Source: Limosilactobacillus portuensis (lineage in GTDB: Bacteria > Bacillota > Bacilli > Lactobacillales > Lactobacillaceae). From it: 64,000 nt of DNA. Shown here piece after piece: positions 1 through 7,897 of the stretch (positions are counted from its first letter, which is position 1; each line of letters begins with the position of its first letter). A model generated the notes under the pieces. That model had not been told where the DNA came from. It did not search any database and worked only from the letters and a program-made list of their open reading frames with translations. Both the position numbers and the translations under genes were made by a program. The stretch spans positions 1 to 64,000 of the forward strand of contig NZ_JABUXQ010000008.1 in assembly GCF_014838735.1 (NCBI RefSeq). The letters are read 5' to 3'.

Positions 1-13
1 TAAAATAGTGGTG

Positions 14-79
14 CCCATTAAGGTCCTTCTTTCTAATGGAATGTTGTGGTAACACCATTAAAGACCTTGATGGGTTTTT
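14..79 (+). terminator. Terminator-like hairpin at the window edge
   Basis: A 12-bp stem (14-25 with 63-74, one G-U pair) encloses a branched loop and is followed on the plus strand by TTTTTC. It fits the end of a plus-strand transcript arriving from outside the window. On the minus strand, as an end for the hydrolase gene, it has no U-run. Confidence 0.5.
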
Positions 80-107
80 CTGTCTACTTAAATGTTCAAC
101 TTAAATT

Positions 108-980
108 TTACAATCTGCCATAGTAAAAAGTCCCCGTAGTTAAATTAATACCGTCAGAATAAATTGTATATTCAAATTGTCCAGGAGCTACTTGATCGAG
201 GCCCTTTTGTTGTTCAACCGCATGCAGATTATGAAAATAATTAGTGATATTTTCAATTTCCGATTTTCCCTTGGGTGCATGTGCTTTGGTGAAAACTTCT
301 TTGACAAACCGGCTTTCTGAATCCATCCCACCCGGTAAGAAGCGGGAACCAAATCCACGGCTATAAGTATTGAGCTTAACTTCAGGGATCAAAGTGTTCT
401 CTGGATAGGCTGGCGAAATACTCTGATAGTTACTCAAATTTAGCAATTGCTTAGGAAATTCAGGATTATTAGTCAAAACGCCAACAGGATTATCGTAAAC
501 ATTTAATCCCTCTGCCGTTGACTCAACCACAATTGCCTCACCGGATTTATCAGCAATAAGCCAGTGAAGCGGTGATAAGTGGAGCTTTGCGGAGAAATCA
601 ATCTTAACTAAGTTCAAATTACTAAGTAGCTTGCGTGCTTCAGTAACATTTTTACATTGTCCTAATATGTAAGGGATAAATTCGAATGGGGTTACGTTAT
701 CCTTTGCTGGATCCTCCGGGAAATAGCGGCAAGGTCCGTCAAAATTTAACCCAGCCATTCCCAAACCTTCTTCATTTGCTCCATCAAAATACAATGGATA
801 GCCATCTTCAACTAATGCCATCCCGGTAATGGCATAGTGGTGACCCAATGATGGCATTTTACGGAAATTAAATGGATAGTTTCGCGGTGTCACAACCACC
901 TCTTGACCAAACGAAATTTCTAAATCAAGGTTCCGGCCGAAATAGCTGTCACCAGCCGTATAAATAATCGATGTACACAT
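108..980 (-). CDS. Choloylglycine hydrolase family protein (bile salt hydrolase / penicillin V acylase), C-terminally short
   Basis: This is an Ntn-hydrolase of the choloylglycine hydrolase family, which deconjugates glycine- or taurine-linked bile salts or opens penicillin V. The catalytic set is all visible: Cys2, which becomes the N-terminal nucleophile after Met removal, Arg16, Asp19, Asn79, Asn171 and Arg224. The sequence follows lactobacillar bile salt hydrolases closely (RNLDLE, PLYFDGANE, SPLHWLIADK). At 290 residues it is about 30 shorter than the usual 315-330: it stops just after the FYY strand, so the last C-terminal strands are missing. It lies 21 bases downstream of yqeY on the same strand, so it is probably expressed by read-through from the rpsU promoter; no promoter of its own was seen. 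Bile salt versus penicillin preference cannot be read from the sequence. The family call is firm; whether the short form is active is open. Confidence 0.9.
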   Translation of the reverse strand: MCTSIIYTAGDSYFGRNLDLEISFGQEVVVTPRNYPFNFRKMPSLGHHYAITGMALVEDGYPLYFDGANEEGLGMAGLNFDGPCRYFPEDPAKDNVTPFEFIPYILGQCKNVTEARKLLSNLNLVKIDFSAKLHLSPLHWLIADKSGEAIVVESTAEGLNVYDNPVGVLTNNPEFPKQLLNLSNYQSISPAYPENTLIPEVKLNTYSRGFGSRFLPGGMDSESRFVKEVFTKAHAPKGKSEIENITNYFHNLHAVEQQKGLDQVAPGQFEYTIYSDGINLTTGTFYYGRL

Positions 981-1001
981 ATTTCTTATCCCAATATAAA
1001 G

Positions 1002-1448
1002 CTACTTATTCAATTCTTCCTTAACGGTTTGGTTAACTGACTTACCGTCAGCTTGTCCCTTAACCTTAGGCATCACAGCACCCATGACCTTACCAAAGTC
1101 CTTCATGCTAGAAGCATTAACTGCCTTAATCGTTTCATCAACGATTTTCTTAACATCATCAGCAGAAAGTTGTTGTGGCATATACTTTTCAACAACTTTC
1201 ATTTCTGCTTTAGTCTTGTCAACCAGATCTTGGCGTCCTGCTTGTTCAAATTCTTCAAGTGATTCTTTTCGTTGTTTATATTCACGAGCCATTACCGCAA
1301 CTTCTTCATCTGAAGTTAAATCATGACCTTGTTCAATCTGTTCATTTTGAACAGCCGCCTTTAACATCCGGACTGTTGCTAACGTTTCCTTATCACGGTT
1401 TTTCATAGCAGAAACCATATCTGCAGTTAGATCATTTAATAAACTCAT
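1002..1448 (-). CDS. yqeY: GatB/YqeY domain-containing protein
   Basis: A 148-residue YqeY-family protein, the usual full length. The family resembles the tail domain of GatB, the tRNA amidotransferase subunit that contacts tRNA, but the cellular role of stand-alone YqeY is not settled. The sequence shows the typical N-terminal helices (LNDLTADMVSAMKNRDKE) and C-terminal KVMGAVMPKVKGQADGK. It sits directly downstream of rpsU, the standard Firmicute arrangement, but is separated from it by a strong hairpin, so it is likely made at a lower level than S21. The ATG has a GGAGCGAG-like ribosome site just upstream. Confidence 0.93.
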   Translation of the reverse strand: MSLLNDLTADMVSAMKNRDKETLATVRMLKAAVQNEQIEQGHDLTSDEEVAVMAREYKQRKESLEEFEQAGRQDLVDKTKAEMKVVEKYMPQQLSADDVKKIVDETIKAVNASSMKDFGKVMGAVMPKVKGQADGKSVNQTVKEELNK

Positions 1449-1482
1449 TATCCTGCTCGCTCCTTTAGCTAAAATTAAAGAT

Positions 1483-1518
1483 GAAAAAACTCCTACCCGT
1501 CATGGAGAGGTAGGAGTT
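1483..1518 (-). terminator. Intrinsic terminator between rpsU and yqeY
   Basis: A perfect 10-bp stem (1488-1497 with 1509-1518) is followed on the minus strand by six U residues. It ends most rpsU transcripts and should leave yqeY and the hydrolase gene to read-through. Confidence 0.85.
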
Positions 1519-1523
1519 AAAAA

Positions 1524-1712
1524 TTAATAACGACGGCGCTTGTTCTTACGCTTCCGTGCCGCTTCAGATTTCAACTTACGTTTTACACTTGGCTTTTCGT
1601 AAAATTCGCGTTTACGGTATTCTTGCAAAGTTCCGTTGCGTGAAACTGTACGTTTAAAGCGTCGAAGAGCGTCATCCAAAGATTCATTCTTACGAACGAC
1701 TGTTTTTGACAT
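1524..1712 (-). CDS. rpsU: 30S ribosomal protein bS21
   Basis: Small-subunit ribosomal protein S21, which sits near the anti-Shine-Dalgarno end of 16S rRNA and helps mRNA binding during initiation. The 62-residue protein is strongly basic and ends in a Lys/Arg tail ([10 protein letters not shown]), as in the family; the N-terminus ([19 protein letters not shown]) is also typical. A strong GGAGGGAGG ribosome site precedes the ATG, a near-consensus promoter lies about 75 bases upstream, and a strong terminator follows, which fits a highly expressed gene. Confidence 0.97.
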   Translation of the reverse strand: MSKTVVRKNESLDDALRRFKRTVSRNGTLQEYRKREFYEKPSVKRKLKSEAARKRKNKRRRY

Positions 1713-1784
1713 GTTGATTCCCTCCCTCCGAGCTTAAAGTTACGTATTAGAACGGTATAATCCCGCTCTTTCACTACAAGAGCA

Positions 1785-1813
1785 ATTGTAACCAATTAGA
1801 TTCTGAGTGTCAA
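1785..1813 (-). promoter_or_regulatory. Promoter of rpsU
   Basis: On the minus strand TTGACA (1808-1813) is spaced 17 bases from TACAAT (1785-1790). This near-consensus sigma-A promoter points at rpsU. Confidence 0.8.
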
Positions 1814-1873
1814 TATTACTTCCTAAATATTTAAGATAAATTTTCTTACTATATTATCAATCTAATCTCTGCA

Positions 1874-1889
1874 TCGAAAGCGCTTTTAT
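1874..1889. promoter_or_regulatory. Possible catabolite-responsive element (cre)
   Basis: A GAAAGCGCTTTT core matches the palindromic cre consensus with about two mismatches. It lies between the divergent rpsU and amino acid transporter promoters, so CcpA control of either gene is possible. Pattern match only. Confidence 0.35.
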
Positions 1890-1949
1890 TCATCCATGAT
1901 TTAATTATTCATATTTACTGAATAAAATACACTATTTTTTAAATATCTA

Positions 1950-1978
1950 TTGCATATTTACTCATTTAAGCGTATATT
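1950..1978 (+). promoter_or_regulatory. Promoter of the glutamine-type ABC transporter
   Basis: TTGCAT (1950-1955), a 17-base spacer and TATATT (1973-1978) lie about 45 bases upstream of the transporter start. The surrounding 1796-2005 gap holds this promoter, the rpsU promoter and the possible cre. Confidence 0.65.
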
Positions 1979-2023
1979 ACATACCAATGTAATTATTTTA
2001 AGAAATTGAAGGAGTTATTGATT

Positions 2024-3529
2024 ATGAAATGTTTCAAACATTGGTTAATGCTAATAATCATTGCGTTTCCAATACTATGCGCACCAGTGTCAGCATTAGC
2101 CGCCGATAAAAGTAGCAGCTCAAGTTCAGCTACTAATACTTCACAGGTAGCCGAGAATGATTCTCTGCAAAAGATTAAACAAAAAGGAACCTTAGTTGTC
2201 GGAACAAGTGCCGACTATCCACCATATGAATTTACGACCAAGGAACACGGCAAAACAAAGTATGTTGGGTTCGAAGTATCACTCATGAAGCAATTTGCTA
2301 AAGACATCGGTGTTAAATTAGTAATTAAAAACATGGACTTTGATTCACTTTTAGTTGCTCTAGAAACCGGGAAAATTGACTGTATTGCCGGTGCGATGAA
2401 CATCACCAATGAACGGAAAAAGAGTGTTGACTTTTCCGATGTCTACTATACCGGTGACAGCTACTTCCTCATCAATAAGAGCGACAAGGATAAGCTAGTT
2501 AACGCCAAAAGTTTCAATGGCAAGACTGTTGGTGCCCAAAACGGGACCTTACAATCAACAATGATTTCTAAGGACATGCCACAAGCTAATGGAAAGGGAT
2601 TAGCAAAACTTTCTTCATTAGTAATCGGTTTACAATCCCATAAATATGACGGTATTTTAATGGATGCGGCGACCGCAAAAGCATACGCATCTAATAATTC
2701 TAACCTCTACGCTTTTAACTCAAAATTACCGGTTACTGCCGGTGGAATCGCCCTCGCCTTTCCAAAGGGTGATACCTCCCTTGTAAATGCTGCTAACCAA
2801 ACGATCAAAAAAGTCAACGATGAAGACTTAATTAATAAAAAATGGATTCCAGAGTCAGCCCAATATATGAAGAGCTATAAAAAGCAAAACACCGTTCTTA
2901 GTTACTGGCGTTACTTTGCAAAGGGGCTTGAGTACACACTGATTATTACGATCGTCTCAGTATTCTTCGGCTTCATTTTAGGGACCCTCTTCGCTCTTAT
3001 GCGTCTTTCAAAGAATAAGCTTCTGCATACAATTGCGGTTTGCTATATCGAATTCCTCCGGGGAACCCCAATGATGGTTCAAATCATGTTTGTTTACTTT
3101 GGTATTGGTGCAATTATCCAATCCCTCCCCGCCTTACTTGCCGGGATCATCGCCGTTTCGTTAAACTCTGGGGCCTACGTTACTGAAATTATTCGTTCTG
3201 GGATTCAGTCAATTCCGCTCGGTCAAACTGAAGCAGCTCGAAGCTTAGGAATGGATAAAAATAAGGCTTTCCGTTATGTAATCATGCCTCAAGCACTTAA
3301 GAATATTTGGCCTGCTTTAGGGAACGAATTAATTACCTTGCTAAAGGATAGTTCACTAGTTTCCGTTATTGGTGTAACTGAATTAATGTTCCAAACACAA
3401 TTAGTTCAATCTGCAACCTACAAAGGAGTTCTCCCATTATTCATTACTATGATGATTTACTTCATCTTAACGTTTACACTTTCTAGAATTCTACTTTACT
3501 TTGAAGGGAGAATGAAACATGTCCACTAA
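2024..3529 (+). CDS. Amino acid ABC transporter, substrate-binding/permease fusion (GlnP-like)
   Basis: A 501-residue fusion of a family 3 solute-binding protein and a His/Glu/Gln/Arg-type membrane domain, the arrangement known for GlnP glutamine/glutamate importers. Order: a signal sequence or anchor (about 1-27), a Ser/Thr-rich linker, one binding domain (about 45-275, opening [16 protein letters not shown]), then a transmembrane part with an EAA coupling loop ([20 protein letters not shown]). Lactococcal GlnP carries two binding domains; this one has one. I chose the ATG at 2024 because AAGGAG lies nine bases before it; an in-frame TTG at 2006 overlaps the ribosome site. It overlaps the downstream ATPase gene by 11 bases, so the two are translationally coupled. 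Polar amino acid import is firm; glutamine as the substrate is inferred. Confidence 0.9.
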   Translation: MKCFKHWLMLIIIAFPILCAPVSALAADKSSSSSSATNTSQVAENDSLQKIKQKGTLVVGTSADYPPYEFTTKEHGKTKYVGFEVSLMKQFAKDIGVKLVIKNMDFDSLLVALETGKIDCIAGAMNITNERKKSVDFSDVYYTGDSYFLINKSDKDKLVNAKSFNGKTVGAQNGTLQSTMISKDMPQANGKGLAKLSSLVIGLQSHKYDGILMDAATAKAYASNNSNLYAFNSKLPVTAGGIALAFPKGDTSLVNAANQTIKKVNDEDLINKKWIPESAQYMKSYKKQNTVLSYWRYFAKGLEYTLIITIVSVFFGFILGTLFALMRLSKNKLLHTIAVCYIEFLRGTPMMVQIMFVYFGIGAIIQSLPALLAGIIAVSLNSGAYVTEIIRSGIQSIPLGQTEAARSLGMDKNKAFRYVIMPQALKNIWPALGNELITLLKDSSLVSVIGVTELMFQTQLVQSATYKGVLPLFITMMIYFILTFTLSRILLYFEGRMKHVH

Positions 3530-4259
3530 AATGATTGAAATTCAAAATTTGCAAAAAAAGTTCAAGAATAACATTGTCCTTAAAGATATCACCGAACATG
3601 TTGATAAAGGTCAGGTTATCTGTGTAATTGGTCCCTCTGGTGCTGGTAAAAGTACCTTTCTTCGTTGCCTGAACTGTCTCGAACAGCCAACTAGCGGCAA
3701 GGTCTTTTTTGAGGGAAATGACTTAACTAAGATTAACGATAAGCAACTTAATCAGTTACGGGAAAAGATGGGAATGGTTTTCCAAGGATTCAACCTCTTC
3801 CCAAATATGAACGTGATTGAAAACATTAAACTAGCACCAATGAAGGTCAAAAATATTCCCGAGAAGCAAGCCGAAGAAACCGGAATGAAGCTTCTGGAGA
3901 AAGTCGGTTTAGCAGAAAAGGCAAAGCAGTATCCTGACCAGCTATCTGGTGGGCAAAAACAACGGGTGGCGATTGCTCGTGCTTTAGCAATGGATCCTGA
4001 AGTAATGCTCTTTGACGAACCAACAAGTGCCCTCGATCCAGAAATGGTTGATGAAGTGTTAACCGTAATGCACGATCTTGCTGACTCTGGAATGACAATG
4101 GTAGTTGTTACTCATGAAATGGGATTTGCTCATGAAGTAGCGGATCAAATCTGGTTTATGGCCGATGGTTATATTCAGGAAACTGGTAAACCGGATGAGT
4201 TCTTTGCCCACCCGATAAGTGACCGGGCAAAGGAATTCTTAAAGAAGATTCTCAAGTAA
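3519..4259 (+). CDS. Amino acid ABC transporter ATP-binding protein (GlnQ-like)
   Basis: Cytoplasmic ATPase that powers the preceding permease fusion. All motifs are intact: A-loop region, Walker [11 protein letters not shown]-loop in [11 protein letters not shown], signature LSGGQKQRV, Walker [15 protein letters not shown], and the switch histidine in VTHEMGF. At 246 residues it is the normal size for polar amino acid transporters. The start overlaps the permease end by 11 bases and has AGGGAG upstream. A long bidirectional terminator follows. In contrast to the second transporter of this window, this ATPase is undamaged. Confidence 0.95.
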   Translation: MSTKMIEIQNLQKKFKNNIVLKDITEHVDKGQVICVIGPSGAGKSTFLRCLNCLEQPTSGKVFFEGNDLTKINDKQLNQLREKMGMVFQGFNLFPNMNVIENIKLAPMKVKNIPEKQAEETGMKLLEKVGLAEKAKQYPDQLSGGQKQRVAIARALAMDPEVMLFDEPTSALDPEMVDEVLTVMHDLADSGMTMVVVTHEMGFAHEVADQIWFMADGYIQETGKPDEFFAHPISDRAKEFLKKILK

Positions 4260-4297
4260 TCAAGGATCTACAATAATAATCATTGATAATATCCGAT

Positions 4298-4347
4298 AAA
4301 ATTAAAGAGACAGAAAAACCGGTTTGTTTTTCTGTCTCTTTAATTTT
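4298..4347. terminator. Bidirectional terminator between the transporter and aspS
   Basis: A perfect 22-bp stem (4298-4319 with 4326-4347) with a six-base loop and A/T-rich arms serves both convergent transcripts, the transporter operon and aspS. Confidence 0.9.
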
Positions 4348-4357
4348 ATTCTGCTAA

Positions 4358-6145
4358 TTATTTATCCTGCTTATAATCAACCTGATCGTCAAACTGAACC
4401 TTCAAGTCATCCAGTTGTTGTTGACTAACCTTACCAGGTGCTGCTGTTAATGGCTCAACAGCCTTAGAGTTCTTAGGGAACGGAATGACATCCCGGATAT
4501 TGTCTGCTTGTGCAAGTAACATTACCCAACGATCCAGTCCAAAAGCTAATCCACCTTCTGGAGGCATCCCCATCGTCAATGCCTTCAAGAGGAAGCCAAA
4601 GCGAGCTTCCGCACGTTCCTTAGTGTATCCCAATGCCTTCAAGACTTTTTCTTGAACCTTTGGATCGTGAATCCGGATTGAACCGCCACCAATTTCTTGA
4701 CCATTAAGAATAATATCGTAACTTTGGGCATGCGCCTTGTGAGGATCTTCGCCATCTTCAAGGTAGTGAAGATCTTCTTCGTTTAACATGGTGAATGGGT
4801 GGTGAGCTGCAATCCACTTTCCAAACCCTTCATCATATTCAAACATTGGCCAGTTAACAACCCAAAGGTAGTTCCATTGGTTAGGCGCAATCATATCTTG
4901 TTCCTTAGCAATCTCACGACGTAAATAGCCAAGAGCATCACAAACAACGTGGAATGAATCAGCGACAAAGAGGATTAAGTCTCCTGGCTTAGCCCCCATT
5001 TCTTCATTAATTGCATCAGCGTTATCATTAATAAACTTTGCAATTGGCCCAGAATAACCGTCTTCAGTAACCTTAACCCAGGCAAGCCCTTTAGCTCCGA
5101 AACGCTTAATATACTCTTCCTTCTTAGAAATATCCTTCCGGGAGTACTTGTCAGCCCCACCAGGAACACAGATTGCTCGAACAAAGTTTCCTTTAGCTAC
5201 GGTTCCAGAGAAGACCTTAAATGAACTGTCCTTAACAATTGAAGATAAATCATGAATTAACATTCCAAACCGGGTATCAGGTTTGTCAGAACCATACTTA
5301 TCCATTGATTCCTGCCACTCCATCCGTGGGAATGGGGTCTTAACATCAACACCTAAAACTTCCTTCATAACCTTCTTAATTAATCCTTCGGTTACTGTTT
5401 GGATGTCTTCAGGGGTAGCAAAACTCATTTCAGTATCAATTTGAGTAAATTCAGGTTGGCGGTCACCACGTAAATCTTCGTCCCGGAAGCATCGTGCAAT
5501 TTGATAATACTTATCAACTCCGGCAGCCATAAGTAATTGCTTAAATAGTTGTGGTGACTGTGGCAAAGCATAGAAATGTCCTGGATAAACACGTGATGGA
5601 ACAATGTAATCACGAGCACCTTCTGGAGTTGAACGAGTTAAATCCGGTGTTTCAACGTCCATGAACCCTTGATTATCATAGTAATGATGAACAACAGACG
5701 TAACCTTACTCCGGAGCATCAAATTCTTCATCATTTCAGGACGACGAAGATCAAGGTAACGATACTTCATCCGTAAATCTTCACTTGCATCAACGTCATC
5801 AACAATATCAAATGGCGTTGTTTCAGACTTTGCCAGAACCTTAATCTGATCAACCGCAACTTCAACTTTTCCGGTCTTCATTTCAGGATTAATTTCTTTT
5901 TCAGCCCGCAATTGAACCTTTCCTTGAACTTCAAGAACGTATTGGTTCCGAACCGCATTAGCAACCTTAAATGCTTCGGGATTTTCCTTCTCATTAAAGA
6001 CCAGTTGAACGATTCCTTCACGATCCCACAGATCAATAAAAATTAAGCCACCAAGATTACGACGTTTGGCAACCCATCCTTTTAGGACAACTTCTTGACC
6101 CACTTGCTTTTCACTGGTTTCCCCAGCGTAATTAGTTCTCTTCAT
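4358..6145 (-). CDS. aspS: Aspartate--tRNA ligase
   Basis: Class II synthetase that charges tRNA-Asp. At 595 residues it has the bacterial layout: N-terminal OB-fold anticodon domain (about 1-110), catalytic core, GAD insertion (about 300-410) and C-terminal core. Motif 2 ([18 protein letters not shown]) and motif 3 (GLAFGLDRW) are clear. Residue 31 is Leu (KRRNLGG), as in the discriminating E. coli type, rather than the His I recall from non-discriminating bacterial AspRS; this suggests Asn-tRNA is made another way. A T-box leader lies upstream. In many Firmicutes hisS precedes aspS; here a fructosamine-kinase-like gene on the other strand occupies that place. Confidence 0.97.
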   Translation of the reverse strand: MKRTNYAGETSEKQVGQEVVLKGWVAKRRNLGGLIFIDLWDREGIVQLVFNEKENPEAFKVANAVRNQYVLEVQGKVQLRAEKEINPEMKTGKVEVAVDQIKVLAKSETTPFDIVDDVDASEDLRMKYRYLDLRRPEMMKNLMLRSKVTSVVHHYYDNQGFMDVETPDLTRSTPEGARDYIVPSRVYPGHFYALPQSPQLFKQLLMAAGVDKYYQIARCFRDEDLRGDRQPEFTQIDTEMSFATPEDIQTVTEGLIKKVMKEVLGVDVKTPFPRMEWQESMDKYGSDKPDTRFGMLIHDLSSIVKDSSFKVFSGTVAKGNFVRAICVPGGADKYSRKDISKKEEYIKRFGAKGLAWVKVTEDGYSGPIAKFINDNADAINEEMGAKPGDLILFVADSFHVVCDALGYLRREIAKEQDMIAPNQWNYLWVVNWPMFEYDEGFGKWIAAHHPFTMLNEEDLHYLEDGEDPHKAHAQSYDIILNGQEIGGGSIRIHDPKVQEKVLKALGYTKERAEARFGFLLKALTMGMPPEGGLAFGLDRWVMLLAQADNIRDVIPFPKNSKAVEPLTAAPGKVSQQQLDDLKVQFDDQVDYKQDK

Positions 6146-6202
6146 TCTCTAATTACCTCTTTAACCATTTTTAGATTGGTAGTGTTAATACTAATTTCTA
6201 AT

Positions 6203-6415
6203 AAAAAAAGCACCCCTTACATCATAAGGGTGCTTTTTGCACGGTACCACCTTAGTATCACTCATTGATAACGTCGAAATACCGACGGGGACAACTGCCC
6301 AGCCTCAAAAGCGTCAATTATTACCTCATTGTCATGGGCTTTCACCAGCTCCCACTCGCTATCGACTTAGGTAAATAAGCATTCTTTTTCATTGGCTATT
6401 AGTATTAAAATTACA
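6203..6415 (-). promoter_or_regulatory. T-box riboswitch leader of aspS
   Basis: The minus-strand leader carries the T-box core AAGGTGGTACCGT (6241-6253), which pairs with the uncharged tRNA end in the antiterminator. It is followed by a G+C-rich terminator (6210-6219 with 6225-6233) and seven U residues (6203-6209). Upstream, Stem I features are visible (GCTGGTGAAAGCC). A GAC triplet at 6313-6315, on the 3' side of the presumed specifier loop, matches an Asp codon and fits aspS. The tRNA contact and the specifier position are inferred from family structure. Confidence 0.88.
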
Positions 6416-6420
6416 TTCTT

Positions 6421-6449
6421 ACAGTACCCGAGTTCAGCAAAAATGTCAA
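6421..6449 (-). promoter_or_regulatory. Promoter of the aspS T-box transcript
   Basis: TTGACA (6444-6449), a 17-base spacer and TACTGT (6421-6426) on the minus strand place the start of transcription just before the T-box leader. Confidence 0.75.
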
Positions 6450-6463
6450 TAGCTATAGTTTCA

Positions 6464-6492
6464 TTGGCTTTCTACTAACAAAAGTTTAAAAT
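6464..6492 (+). promoter_or_regulatory. Promoter of the fructosamine-kinase-like gene
   Basis: TTGGCT (6464-6469), a 17-base spacer and TAAAAT (6487-6492) lie just upstream of the gene start. It is back to back with the aspS promoter. Confidence 0.55.
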
Positions 6493-6516
6493 ATAAGCCA
6501 AAAGAGGGTGTCTATT

Positions 6517-7368
6517 TTGAATAATCATCAATTATCTAATACATGGTTATCACAATTACCATTAGACAATATTACCAATTGCCAATCAGTTAGCGGTGGT
6601 GACATTAACCTGGCTTATCAAATCACTACTAACCAGGCGACATACTTTGTTAAAGTCCAACCACATCATCCGGCATCTTACTTTAACCATGAACTTGCTG
6701 GACTTAGGGAAATTGGTAAGACAGCTAATGTTCCTACTCCCGTGGCTAACGGTGAAATTGATGGTGATGCTTACCTAATATTAAATTGGATTAATAGCGG
6801 TTATGGTAATCAATACGCACTTGGTCAAGAGGTTGCCAGAATGCACCAACAACGAAGAGAAGAATTTGGCTTTATGGACAACCACCAAACCAAGGTGTTG
6901 GTTAAAAACAACCAGTGGAATCCCAGTTGGCGTGATTTTTATATTAACCAACGATTAAAGCCAGAGATTTCGGCAGCAATAAAGCAAGATTGCTGGAACA
7001 AGTGGCGACAAGAACACTTTGACCGGATGGTTGCCAAGTTCGACAATTACTATTCTACACATGAAGTTCGGCCAAGCCTGCTGCATGGTGATCTCTGGGC
7101 CGGGAACTTCATGTTTAGTCAAGATCACCAGCCGTACCTAATTGATCCGGATTGTGTTTATGGTGATCGGGAGTTTGATTTAGCCATGACAACAGTCTTC
7201 GGTGGCTTCGATGATCAATTTTACCGTGGCTATAATGACACATATCCAATTACTCCGGGAATTAACGAGCGACTTCCGTGGTACAGGTTTTACTATCTCT
7301 GCATGCACCTCATCTTATTTGGTGAAAGTTATGGTCCCGCAGTCGATAACATTTTAAGCAGCTATTAA
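6517..7368 (+). CDS. Fructosamine kinase family protein
   Basis: A protein-kinase-like phosphotransferase of the fructosamine-3-kinase/ketosamine kinase family (APH fold). Family members phosphorylate sugar-amine adducts and so help to reverse protein or metabolite glycation. Visible motifs are an N-terminal GGDINLAY nucleotide loop, the catalytic HGDLWAGN near residue 196 and the metal-binding LIDPDCVYGDREFDLAM. At 283 residues it is full length. The TTG at 6517 is chosen because GAGGG lies eight bases upstream; a GTG at 6508 overlaps that site. It is a single-gene unit with its own promoter and terminator, placed where hisS is often found in relatives. The substrate is not determined; an aminoglycoside kinase is less likely given the motif match. 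Confidence 0.88.
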   Translation: MNNHQLSNTWLSQLPLDNITNCQSVSGGDINLAYQITTNQATYFVKVQPHHPASYFNHELAGLREIGKTANVPTPVANGEIDGDAYLILNWINSGYGNQYALGQEVARMHQQRREEFGFMDNHQTKVLVKNNQWNPSWRDFYINQRLKPEISAAIKQDCWNKWRQEHFDRMVAKFDNYYSTHEVRPSLLHGDLWAGNFMFSQDHQPYLIDPDCVYGDREFDLAMTTVFGGFDDQFYRGYNDTYPITPGINERLPWYRFYYLCMHLILFGESYGPAVDNILSSY

Positions 7369-7384
7369 TGATTAATAATATAAA

Positions 7385-7432
7385 GGATCTCCAGAGGCAG
7401 TCCGACATTACCGTACTTTGGAGACCCTTTTT
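7385..7432 (+). terminator. Terminator of the fructosamine-kinase-like gene
   Basis: Stem 7385-7393 with 7419-7427 (one mismatch) is followed by TTTTT on the plus strand, ahead of the convergent dtd gene. Confidence 0.65.
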
Positions 7433-7444
7433 CGTACTATTTAT

Positions 7445-7882
7445 TTACTTCTCATAAATAATTGTCGTTGGTCCGTCATTTTCCAGATCAACCTTCATCT
7501 CGGCACCGAACCGCCCAGTTTCAACATGAACACCAGTAGCAGCCAGTTTTTCATTAAATCGCTGATAAAGCGGCTCAGCAATTTCAGGACGAGCCGCATC
7601 AGTAAAGCCGGGACGATTACCATGTCTTGTATCAGCATACAAGGTAAATTGTGAAATCGAAAGAATGGCACCGTCAACATCTTGAAGGCCAAGGTTCATT
7701 TTACCGTTTTGATCTTCAAAGACGCGAAGGTTAACAATTTTATGGACAAGGTAATCCAGTTGCTCATCCCCATCATCAGGAGCAAAGCCAACTAATAACA
7801 TATAACCACGCTTAATTGCCCCAACAACTTCACCGTCAATTGAAACTGAAGCATGGTTGACCTTCTGCAAAACTACTCTCAC
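7445..7882 (-). CDS. dtd: D-aminoacyl-tRNA deacylase
   Basis: Removes D-amino acids, and glycine from mischarged tRNA-Ala, from tRNA as a translation proofreader. The 145-residue protein has both signature stretches: [17 protein letters not shown] and the C-terminal NDGPTT. It is 15 bases downstream of rel, the common Firmicute order rel-dtd, and is probably co-transcribed with it. Confidence 0.96.
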   Translation of the reverse strand: MRVVLQKVNHASVSIDGEVVGAIKRGYMLLVGFAPDDGDEQLDYLVHKIVNLRVFEDQNGKMNLGLQDVDGAILSISQFTLYADTRHGNRPGFTDAARPEIAEPLYQRFNEKLAATGVHVETGRFGAEMKVDLENDGPTTIIYEK

Positions 7883-7897
7883 TAATCTTCCTCCTCA

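Noticed and set aside
1-80. T-box-like leader on the plus strand at the window edge
   Set aside because: It has a stem followed by U residues and a TGGTG stretch, but no T-box core motif and no plus-strand gene downstream; a terminator explains it better.
81-110. Frameshift rather than truncation at the hydrolase end
   Set aside because: The other two frames close within a few codons and do not resemble the expected C-terminal tail, so no simple one-base shift restores it.
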